Assembly (NCBI GenBank): GCA_903827735.1
Contig: CAIKJM010000443.1
Location: 1-8,042, forward strand
Length of the DNA stretch: 8,042 nt
Origin: an uncultured Rhodanobacter sp.
GTDB lineage: Bacteria; Pseudomonadota; Gammaproteobacteria; Xanthomonadales; Rhodanobacteraceae
Direction of reading: 5' to 3'
Below are positions 1 to 6,422 of the stretch, piece after piece. The notes under the pieces were generated by a model, which was not told the DNA's origin, ran no database searches, and was given only the letters and a program-made list of their open reading frames with translations. Each line of letters begins with the position of its first letter. The stretch's first letter is position 1. Made by a program: the position numbers and the translations under genes.

Positions 1-856
1 CATCGCGGCGGTTGCGCTTGGCGTCGACCAGGGCCGCGAAGGTCTTGCTGTCGGTACGCAGCACCTCGATCGATGGCCGTTGCGCCGCCGGCAGATCGGC
101 GGCCAGCTGCACGGACTGGATGGCGACCTGCTGCGACGGCTTGTCGTAAAAACCCATTGGACCCGTGCCACGCGGCAGGCTCGACAGCAGCGGCATGCCA
201 TCGAGCACGCGGCCGATCACGGCGAGGTTGCGATCGAGCCGACGCGGCGCCTGACCGATTACCGCGTACAGCGCGCTGCCGTTGCCGGTATCCGCACCGT
301 TGTCGCGGCCCACGCCGACCATGCCGTAGCAATGGGTCAGCCACTCCTGCCCACTGGCCGGATCGCGCGCCACCGGAAAGCCTTCGGAGAAACCGACTTC
401 CGCCGCATACACGTCGCCATCGGGCAGTTTCGTCCACGGCAGTTTCGCGTCGATCGGACGAGTGAACTCCGGTGGCACGGTAGCCTTGGCCTTGCCTAAC
501 GGGTGCATCTTCGATTTGTCGCCGTTGTCGTCGCCCGCCGGGTCGTCCCACTGCGTGACGAAGTTGTCCTGCACGCGCACGATCGCCAGCCCGTCGAAAT
601 AAAGCTGGCGTATCAGCGTACGGATCTTTGCCGCGTGCAGCGGCGTGAACTCCGGCGCCAGCTCGATCAGCACGCGGCCGCTGGCCAATTGCATTACGAC
701 CAGGTTTTCTGGATCTGGTTTGCGCCATTCTTTCGCGGTGGACTTCGCTAGCAGCTGCGGCGTGGTCGGCGTGGGCTGGGCTTGGTCGGCTATCGCGGGC
801 AGGGCGAATAACAGCCCCGTCAGAAGCGCGGCAGCAAGTTGGTGGCGACGGATCAT
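1..856 (-). CDS. Exported cyclophilin-type peptidyl-prolyl cis-trans isomerase (partial, C-terminus beyond the left edge)
   Basis: The minus-strand frame is open from the ATG at 856 to the window edge, giving 285 complete codons with no stop. The first 23 residues form a Sec-type signal peptide (MIRR, hydrophobic LAAALLTGLLFALP, then AIA before D24), so the protein should act in the periplasm, assisting folding by proline isomerisation. The cyclophilin core shows as RVLIELAPEFTPLHAAKIRTL (about 61-81), YFDGLAIVRVQDNFVTQ (86-102) and LDRNLAVIGRVLDGM (207-221). R94 matches the usual catalytic arginine, but the common FHR is IVR and QGGD is QWDD (102-105). About 70 residues separate that motif from the LTHCYGMVGV segment, a large insertion relative to minimal cyclophilins. 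AAGGGG at 863-868, 6 bases before the ATG, supports the start. It is divergent from the PadR operon. The fold is confident; full catalytic activity is less certain. Confidence 0.88.
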   Translation of the reverse strand, partial: MIRRHQLAAALLTGLLFALPAIADQAQPTPTTPQLLAKSTAKEWRKPDPENLVVMQLASGRVLIELAPEFTPLHAAKIRTLIRQLYFDGLAIVRVQDNFVTQWDDPAGDDNGDKSKMHPLGKAKATVPPEFTRPIDAKLPWTKLPDGDVYAAEVGFSEGFPVARDPASGQEWLTHCYGMVGVGRDNGADTGNGSALYAVIGQAPRRLDRNLAVIGRVLDGMPLLSSLPRGTGPMGFYDKPSQQVAIQSVQLAADLPAAQRPSIEVLRTDSKTFAALVDAKRNRRD

Positions 857-1014
857 GGCGTTCCCCTTCAAGGCTAATCGATGCAGCAGCCAACTTAGCA
901 GAGCTGAGCCGGCTATTTGACGAAGTACGCCCAAGGCATGACTTCAGGCCCATGTACTAGTACGAACTAAGTAATACTGTTCACTCACGACTAAGTAGCC
1001 GTGCAGGTGAGCCC
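857..1014. promoter_or_regulatory. Divergent intergenic region between the cyclophilin gene and the padR-like operon
   Basis: These 158 bases must hold promoters for both the minus-strand cyclophilin gene and the plus-strand padR-like gene. The part next to padR is AT-richer and carries repeated ACT(A)AGT boxes, listed separately. TAATAC at 972-977 is a possible -10 element for padR, but I see no good -35 at the expected distance. TTGACG at 917-922 resembles a -35 but lacks a matching -10. An 8-base palindrome, AGCCGGCT, lies at 907-914. No convincing core promoter is visible for the minus strand. Confidence 0.4.
954..997. promoter_or_regulatory. Candidate PadR operator: three ACT(A)AGT boxes
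   Basis: A perfect 10-base palindrome, GTACTAGTAC, spans 954-963. The 8-mer ACTAAGTA occurs at 966-973 and again at 990-997. All three share the dyad ACT-(A)-AGT. The first two are 10 bases apart, about one helical turn; the second and third are 24 apart. The boxes surround the possible -10 (TAATAC, 972-977) and end 17 bases before the padR GTG start. PadR-family dimers bind short inverted repeats and many repress their own promoter, so this is a plausible autoregulatory site. Its assignment to this PadR protein is inference from position. Confidence 0.5.
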
Positions 1015-1380
1015 GTGGATGACATCGTCAGCCAGTTGAAGAAATTCCAAAAAGAGCTTTCCAGCGGCACCGTCTCATTGGTGCTGTTGGCGGTGCTGAG
1101 CCAGTCGCGCCAGCCGATGTACGGCTATCAGATCGCCAAGCGGCTGGAGGAAACCGGCGAGGGCGTGCTGGCGGGCAAGCAGAGCGCGCTGTATCCGGTG
1201 CTGCGCAATCTCGAAGCGGCGGGCCTGCTTTCCAGTGAGGTCGAGCCGTCGGTCAGCGGTCCGCCTCGTCGCTATTACCGCATTACCAAACCAGGGCGCG
1301 AGGTGCTGCGCGAGTGGGTCGCGGCATGGAACGCCACCCGAGATTCCGTCGATAACGTTTTGCAAGGAGGGGTGTCATGA
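1015..1380 (+). CDS. PadR family transcriptional regulator
   Basis: A 121-residue winged-helix DNA-binding protein, the usual size of the short PadR subfamily. Visible family marks are MYGYQIAKRLEE (about 35-46), the recognition-helix segment SALYPVLRNLEAAGLL (57-72) and the wing GPPRRYYRIT (82-91), followed by a C-terminal helix likely used for dimerisation. The start is a GTG at 1015, with AGGTGA at 1005-1010 as ribosome site; no ATG in frame gives a complete N-terminus. It overlaps the next gene by four bases (ATGA, 1377-1380), so the two are probably translationally coupled. Pairing of a PadR repressor with a HAAS/DUF1700-type membrane protein is a recurrent arrangement in bacteria. The inducer is unknown. 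Repeated ACT(A)AGT boxes just upstream suggest autoregulation. Confidence 0.93.
   Translation: MDDIVSQLKKFQKELSSGTVSLVLLAVLSQSRQPMYGYQIAKRLEETGEGVLAGKQSALYPVLRNLEAAGLLSSEVEPSVSGPPRRYYRITKPGREVLREWVAAWNATRDSVDNVLQGGVS
1364..1370 (+). promoter_or_regulatory. Strong ribosome binding site inside the end of padR
   Basis: AAGGAGG, a near-perfect Shine-Dalgarno sequence, ends 6 bases before the ATG at 1377. It lies within the last codons of the padR-like gene. It fixes the start of the downstream membrane protein and suggests that protein is made at a higher level than the repressor, whose own site is weaker and whose start is GTG. Confidence 0.8.
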
Positions 1381-2315
1381 ACTCATCGTCACTAGGTGCA
1401 CCGCGCACGATTACGGAATATCTCAATCAGCTGCGTGCTGCTTTGCGTGGCGCGGATCCTGCCTTGATCCAGGATGCGTTGTACGACGCTGAGGAGCATC
1501 TGCGCGCCGAACTGGCCGATAAGCCGGGCCGCGATGAGGCGACCATGCTGCAACACGTCGTTGGAAGCTACGGCGCGCCCGATGAAGTGGCGGATATCTA
1601 TCGCGATCAGGAAATAAAAATCCAGCGTGCGATTCGACCACCGCCCGCACCGCGGCGACGGTCGCTTGCGGGACGATTCTTCGGCGTGGCGGCCGACCCG
1701 CGCACATACGGCGCGCTGTTCTACATGCTGCTGTCCTTGGCGACTGGCAGCCTCTACTTCAGCTGGGCTGTGCTCGGCCTCTCGCTGTCGCTCAGTTTGT
1801 CGATATTGATCATCGGCATTCCTTTCATTGTTCTCTTTTTGAGCAGCGTGCGCGGTTTGTCACTGCTGGAGGGCCGCACGGTCGAAGCCCTGCTCGGCGT
1901 ACGCATGCCGCGGCGGCCGGCATATCCCGCGCAGCCAGGGCAATCGCTGTTCAAACGCATTGGCGCCATGTTCACCGATGGGCGGACCTGGACCACGTTG
2001 TTTTACATGCTGCTGATGCTGCCGCTGGGCATCTTTTATTTCACTCTGGCCGTGACCCTGCTGGCGATGTCTTTGGTGCTTTTGCTCGCACCTGTTGCAC
2101 TTGCACTGCAGGACGTCGGGCTCGCCCATCTTTTCGCCGATGGCCGGCTAATGGTGGATTGGGGTTTTGGCTCGCACGTGCCGGGTTGGGGCGAGGCGAT
2201 TGCTATGTGCGTGATCGGCTTCCTGCTGATCTTCATCTCGCTGCACCTCGTGCGCGGCCTGGGTAAGCTCCACGGCCTGCTTGCCAAACATTTGCTGGTG
2301 CCGCGGAGAATCTAA
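1377..2315 (+). CDS. HAAS/DUF1700-like sensor membrane protein with duplicated hydrophobic module
   Basis: A 312-residue protein. Residues about 11-80 are soluble and helical, with the pattern of the HAAS/DUF1700 domain often encoded beside PadR genes: ITEYLNQLRAAL, DALYDAEEHLRAEL and YGAPDEVADIYR. A basic proline-rich linker (about 84-98) leads to a membrane region with helices near 110-132, 134-157, 207-240 (probably two) and 273-294. The membrane part contains an internal repeat: residues 107-141 (DPRTYGALFYMLLS...) and 201-235 (DGRTWTTLFYMLLM...) match at 19 of 35 positions by eye. This resembles the 'putative sensor' (PF13796-like) family, in tandem. No catalytic motif such as a kinase domain is present, so it may sense membrane state and signal to PadR. 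That role is inference from the operon. The short serine-leucine run at 134-142 is unusual. Confidence 0.82.
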   Translation: MNSSSLGAPRTITEYLNQLRAALRGADPALIQDALYDAEEHLRAELADKPGRDEATMLQHVVGSYGAPDEVADIYRDQEIKIQRAIRPPPAPRRRSLAGRFFGVAADPRTYGALFYMLLSLATGSLYFSWAVLGLSLSLSLSILIIGIPFIVLFLSSVRGLSLLEGRTVEALLGVRMPRRPAYPAQPGQSLFKRIGAMFTDGRTWTTLFYMLLMLPLGIFYFTLAVTLLAMSLVLLLAPVALALQDVGLAHLFADGRLMVDWGFGSHVPGWGEAIAMCVIGFLLIFISLHLVRGLGKLHGLLAKHLLVPRRI

Positions 2316-2446
2316 GCACGGTTTCGCCGCGGGCGAGAGCTGGCATCGAGACCATACAACCTGAGGTCGGAGTCGGCATAATTATGGGATTATGCGCGTT
2401 GGTCGCTTCGGCTCTCGCTGGCGACACTTTGGGGAATTTTTGCGCA
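2316..2446. promoter_or_regulatory. Intergenic region upstream of the YfhO-like gene
   Basis: This stretch separates the PadR operon from the YfhO-like gene. A weak hairpin, TCGCC-GCG-GGCGA (2324-2336), follows the sensor gene's stop codon but has no T run, so it is a poor terminator candidate. The inverted repeat CATAAT (2377-2382) and ATTATG (2389-2394) sits in an AT-rich patch that could be a -10 region or a regulator site, which would make the in-frame ATG at 2384 part of the leader. GGGGA at 2431-2435 is a weak ribosome site 11 bases before the ATG at 2447. Confidence 0.35.
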
Positions 2447-4759
2447 ATGGCGAAGCCTGAGAGCGAGTGGCAGGAACTGAAAGGTAAGGGGAGCTGGATT
2501 GTTTATACGATCCTGTTCGCGGCAGTAACCTTCATGTGGTGGCCTACCCTCTTTGAGGGCAAGGCCATTATTTTCGGGGACTCCGTTATCCATGGGTTGC
2601 CTTTACTGCAATTGTTCAGGAATTTTCTGCACGGCGGCGAATCGCCGCTATGGGTTAAGGAAATTTATGGGGGTCATGCGCTGTTTGCTGAAGGGCAGGG
2701 AGGCTTTGCGTCACCCTTGAATTTGCTGGTGGCTTTGGTATTTCCCCCGGTGCTTGCGAGCAGCGTATTTCACTACTTGTGCATGCTTATTGCGGGCGTT
2801 GGTGTCGCCCGACTGTGCAGGATTCTCGGCAGTACGCGATGGTCTGCAGGATTCGCCGCATTCGCCGTGATCTTTTCGGGTTCATGGATTTCCACGCAGA
2901 ATAATTTGACCATAGCAGGCGCGCTTGTATGGGTTCCATGGACTCTGGTGGTCTTCGAGTCGTGGCTAAAAAAGCCGTCGGTCGCGCGTGCCATATGCAT
3001 GGCAGTTGTCGGAACGCTGTCGATAGTCTCTGGCTACCCGCAGGCAATTCATGGCGTGCTGATCTTTGTACTCTGCACCCTTGCAACGATGCCTTTCAGC
3101 GAGGCGGGCAAGCGGCATTGGCAGCAGCACTGGCGGGCCTTTTTAGGCACTGGATTTCTGTCGCTCTTGTTTTGCCTAAGCCTCTCAGCGATTCAGTTGA
3201 TGCCGCTGGTAGAGCTGATCGGTTTGTCGCATCGTGGAAACGGAGTTGGCATTGTCTTCCAGGCTTTGAAAGCGTACTACGTGCGAGGGATGCTGTTTCC
3301 TTTGGCCACTCCGAATCAGGTTCCTGGCGTATCCAATCTGCTCGTATGCATACTTGCTTCGGCGCTCTTTGTGATGTTTTCCCAATGGAGAGTCGCTGGT
3401 TACTTAGTCGGCAGTGTCATGCTCCTTGTACTTGGAATGGGCGGCACCTCGCCGCTTTTTCGTTGGATCTACGGTGCCCATTTAGTACCTGGCCTGCATT
3501 ACTTCAGGATTGTTTGGATTTACCTCAATATCGCCGTCGTGGGTATCGCGGTAATGGCCGCATTCGCGATCGATGGATTGAAGAAATGGTTCTCGGAGCA
3601 TGGTGATCCGCTGAAATGGAAGCCGCTGAACTGGCTAATCGGCCTGCTTTTTTTGGGTGCATGGTTTCTGGCTGCGGCTTTTGCAGATGGTGGAAGTGCA
3701 TTTTGGTTTGCGTGGATTGTTGTTGCCATCGCGCTATCGAGCAGCCTAGCTCTTGCGCTAAACCATCGAGCGCATTGGATCCCTGCCGCAATGTTCGTTC
3801 TCATCGCATTACAGTGCGCGTGTTTCGCTACGCATGACTTGAAGTTCTACGACGCGAGCATTCTTCACCCGCCGTCAGTTCTTAACCAGTTGCCACGGAG
3901 AAACACCGAAGAGGGTGGCAAATTCTTCAGTGAAAGTATCGCCATGTCTTATGCCTTTTTTGACTCCAAAACTCCGGATCTCGACAAGATGGCGCAGAGG
4001 GCGGTGGCGCTGGATGCAGGGATGACAAACCTACTGCGAGGCGACTCTTCAATTGACGGGGCGCTGGCACTCCAACTTTACGGCCGCGATATCCTCAGCC
4101 AGACTATGAAAGGTGAGGTGCATGGCATAGGTGAGGCAAGCCCAGGCTTGAGGGTCATCGATTTTCTGAATGTTCGCTACATCACTGCTGACGTTGAGCT
4201 ACATGCACCAGGCTTACGAGTGGCAGCCCATGATCCGCTTGGGTTCTGGGTGATGGAAAATACATTCGTAAGACCCTTTGCGCAGGTCTACAGAGACGCA
4301 GTTCAAGCTTCTTCTGCGGACGATGCACTAGCCCGGATGCGCGTCCTAAAATCGCCGACTTTGATCGTTCAGCGAGATCCCGACGGCGCAGTGATCCCTG
4401 AGAGCGCTCCTGGTCAGTTGGATGAGGCAGCAGTAAAAATTAGCACAGTGGAGAGCCGCCCCAACCATTACATCATTGACGTGCAAGCGCCTTTCGCCTG
4501 CTGGGTATTTTTGGCCGATGCTAATTATCCCGGCTGGCGGGCCACGATTGATGGCGCGAAAACCACCGTTTGGACTGCTCAGGTACTGGGTAAGGCGATA
4601 CACGTACCTGCAGGAAAACATCAAGTGGTCGTGGGATTTCGCTCAAAAAGCTTCCGATTGGGTGCAGCGATATCCGCGACAACCTTACTGATCACGCTGG
4701 CCGTACTCAGTGCCAGCTGGATAGCAAAGCGGCGAAAAAGATACCGCGCTGACGTTTAA
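2447..4759 (+). CDS. YfhO-like multi-pass membrane protein (GT-C glycosyltransferase fold)
   Basis: A 770-residue integral membrane protein. The hydrophilic N-terminus MAKPESEWQELKGKG leads into the first helix (about 16-32). The first outer loop holds GDSVIHGLP (44-52; D45 is in the position of the acidic residue typical of GT-C enzymes) and SPLWVKEIYGGHALFAEGQGG, the pattern seen in YfhO proteins. Many helices follow to about residue 460, including FRIVWIYLNIAVVGI (354-368). A large extracytoplasmic domain then carries FLNVRYI (573-579), ANYPGWRATIDG (691-702) and VPAGKHQVVVGF (720-731), the signature C-terminus of the family, before a final helix (about 739-759) and a basic tail. YfhO-type proteins are linked to glycosylation of cell-surface polymers; the substrate here is unknown. 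An ATG at 2384 would add 21 residues and cannot be excluded. The stop is doubled (TAATAG). GC content is lower than in the neighbours, suggesting separate acquisition. Confidence 0.8.
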   Translation: MAKPESEWQELKGKGSWIVYTILFAAVTFMWWPTLFEGKAIIFGDSVIHGLPLLQLFRNFLHGGESPLWVKEIYGGHALFAEGQGGFASPLNLLVALVFPPVLASSVFHYLCMLIAGVGVARLCRILGSTRWSAGFAAFAVIFSGSWISTQNNLTIAGALVWVPWTLVVFESWLKKPSVARAICMAVVGTLSIVSGYPQAIHGVLIFVLCTLATMPFSEAGKRHWQQHWRAFLGTGFLSLLFCLSLSAIQLMPLVELIGLSHRGNGVGIVFQALKAYYVRGMLFPLATPNQVPGVSNLLVCILASALFVMFSQWRVAGYLVGSVMLLVLGMGGTSPLFRWIYGAHLVPGLHYFRIVWIYLNIAVVGIAVMAAFAIDGLKKWFSEHGDPLKWKPLNWLIGLLFLGAWFLAAAFADGGSAFWFAWIVVAIALSSSLALALNHRAHWIPAAMFVLIALQCACFATHDLKFYDASILHPPSVLNQLPRRNTEEGGKFFSESIAMSYAFFDSKTPDLDKMAQRAVALDAGMTNLLRGDSSIDGALALQLYGRDILSQTMKGEVHGIGEASPGLRVIDFLNVRYITADVELHAPGLRVAAHDPLGFWVMENTFVRPFAQVYRDAVQASSADDALARMRVLKSPTLIVQRDPDGAVIPESAPGQLDEAAVKISTVESRPNHYIIDVQAPFACWVFLADANYPGWRATIDGAKTTVWTAQVLGKAIHVPAGKHQVVVGFRSKSFRLGAAISATTLLITLAVLSASWIAKRRKRYRADV

Positions 4760-4781
4760 TAGATCTAATCACTCGGAAATA

Positions 4782-6353
4782 TTAGCGGTAGTTGATATCC
4801 GGTGACGCCAGCAGAAAGCTGTTCCACTCCTGCTGCGAATTGGCCTTGGCGAGCGCGTCGTGGGTCGCTGGTGATAGGTAAGGCTCGATGGCGTCGTAGT
4901 AGAGGCGGGTGGTCAGCATCGGAAAGCCCGCGCCACGCGCCGTGCTGCCGGCCGGGGTGAATAGCTGGTTGTTGCCGTTACCGATCGCGCGCGCGATATC
5001 GAAGCGCTTGGCCAGCTGGCCGGAGCTGGACCAGCTGGCGCCGTCCAGCGGCCAGCCGTCGGGCGTGATGCGGCCGAATAACGGTTCGTCCAGCTGGTTC
5101 AGCCAATAGACCAGCGGAAGCGCGTTGGCGATGGGCTTGCCATCGAAGGCCAGGCGTACCGATGAAGTGACGAAGCGCATGGGGTCGTCGAATTTCAGGT
5201 TGTCCAATGTTTGATGATCGCCGGCCAACCAATCACGCGATTCGATCATCGTTCGCATCACCTTCGCGATATCGCCGCCGCTGCGCTGGAAGGTGTGCGC
5301 CATTTTCTTCACCAGCGCCGGTGACGGACTGTCCGAGACGAAATACTCGGCCAGCTGGCGCGAGATGAATTCGGCACACGCCGGTTGCTGCACGATCAGG
5401 TCAACGGCCTGGGTCACTTCATCGAAGCCGCTGCCCTTGATCGTGTGACCGAGAAACACCTTGTCGCTGAAATCGTGCCGCTGCGGATTGAACTCGAACA
5501 GGCCGTTACGCACGACCAGAGGTGCCATCTTGGGATTGAATTTTTCCGGCTTGCCGTTGGTTGGCGCGATGCCGACGCCGGAGAGAATCAGCGCCAGCTG
5601 CTGCACGTCCTGCTGCGAATAGCCCGAGCCTACGCCGAGCGTATGCAGCTCCATCAGCTCACGCGCGTAATTCTCGTTAACGTGTCCCTTGGCGTTTTGA
5701 TTGTTGTCGAGAAACTCCAGCATCGCCGGGCTTTCTAGCGTGGCCATCACCAGATCGCGAAATTTGCCGAGCGCGTGTGGACGAATGGCATTCTGCGTGT
5801 AGTCACCTAGCTCCCAGCGCACGCGCCCCTTCGGTGCATAGACGCTGAAATGGTTGAGCCAGAACCATACCAGCTGCTCCTTGAGCTGGTTCGGCCCATA
5901 GACGGCCTGCAGCATTTCGGCTTGCTGCGCTTGCTGCTGCAGCTGATTGCCCATGTCCTGCAGGTTCTTTTTTGCGGCGACCTGATCGGGGCCATCCGGC
6001 ATCGTTTTGATGTGCTGCTGCGCGGCGTCCAGTTCCATCAGCAGCTGCTGTGGCGGTGTGGCGATGGCCTGGTAGCCGTTGATCAGCGAGGCGATGGGCG
6101 GCGGCAGCGGGTCGTTGATGCGGTCCGCGAGCTGGGCATCGAGCAGCCCGCTTCGGCCGAGGTCGCGGTAGCGCGTTACCACCGCGGTATCCAGGCCGAA
6201 CCCGTCGCGGCGCAGCCAGGTGATGTCATCCGGCTTCAGCGATGTATTGCCGCGTGCGCTGACCGTGAGAGGAGCAAGCAGGGCAAGACATGCACCGAGG
6301 CGTAGGCTGGTGGAAACAATACGTTTCGAAAAAGCGATCGATGGGCGTCGCAT
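4782..6353 (-). CDS. Exported DUF1800 family protein
   Basis: A 523-residue protein of the DUF1800 family, of unknown biochemical function, frequently encoded beside DUF1501 proteins. The chosen start at 6353 gives a clear signal peptide (MRRPSIAFSKRIVSTSLRLG, then ACLALLAPLTVSA), with AAGGAA at 6363-6368, 9 bases upstream. In-frame ATGs at 6377 and 6416 would bury that signal behind extra residues. The mature protein has a Q-rich, probably coiled-coil segment (about 100-150), then the family marks VWFWLNHFSVYAP (162-174), NENYARELMELHTLGVG (226-242) and DGWPLDGASWSSSGQLAKRFD (432-452). It follows the DUF1501 gene on the same strand, 69 bases after its stop, so co-transcription is likely. Its C-terminal 111 residues align without gaps to the partial DUF1800 protein upstream of DUF1501. 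It converges on the YfhO-like gene with a 22-base gap and no clear terminator. Confidence 0.88.
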   Translation of the reverse strand: MRRPSIAFSKRIVSTSLRLGACLALLAPLTVSARGNTSLKPDDITWLRRDGFGLDTAVVTRYRDLGRSGLLDAQLADRINDPLPPPIASLINGYQAIATPPQQLLMELDAAQQHIKTMPDGPDQVAAKKNLQDMGNQLQQQAQQAEMLQAVYGPNQLKEQLVWFWLNHFSVYAPKGRVRWELGDYTQNAIRPHALGKFRDLVMATLESPAMLEFLDNNQNAKGHVNENYARELMELHTLGVGSGYSQQDVQQLALILSGVGIAPTNGKPEKFNPKMAPLVVRNGLFEFNPQRHDFSDKVFLGHTIKGSGFDEVTQAVDLIVQQPACAEFISRQLAEYFVSDSPSPALVKKMAHTFQRSGGDIAKVMRTMIESRDWLAGDHQTLDNLKFDDPMRFVTSSVRLAFDGKPIANALPLVYWLNQLDEPLFGRITPDGWPLDGASWSSSGQLAKRFDIARAIGNGNNQLFTPAGSTARGAGFPMLTTRLYYDAIEPYLSPATHDALAKANSQQEWNSFLLASPDINYR

Positions 6354-6422
6354 GCAGGGCAATTCCTTGGAATCCATTTGAAGTTGTCGCACAGCGTCAA
6401 CACGCGTGCATGACATCGTGCC

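Noticed and set aside
73..751. Overlapping plus-strand open frames opposite the cyclophilin gene
   Set aside because: They are arginine- and histidine-rich shadow frames. The minus strand carries an uninterrupted cyclophilin frame with signal peptide and ribosome site.
2324..2336. Hairpin TCGCC-GCG-GGCGA after the HAAS-sensor gene as a terminator
   Set aside because: The stem is only five strong pairs and no T run follows, so it does not meet the usual pattern of an intrinsic terminator.
2929..3606. A 225-codon plus-strand open frame inside the YfhO-like gene
   Set aside because: It lies wholly within a clearly coding frame, is rich in Cys, Arg and Trp in a way typical of out-of-frame translation, and has no family resemblance.
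5920..6060. CTG/CAG-rich stretch in the DUF1800 gene as a DNA repeat
   Set aside because: The repeats are irregular and are explained by a glutamine-rich, probably coiled-coil protein segment rather than a tandem repeat array.
5385..6305. Plus-strand open frames of 117 and 151 codons opposite the DUF1800 gene
   Set aside because: They are antisense shadows of a confident coding frame, and neither shows a recognisable domain.
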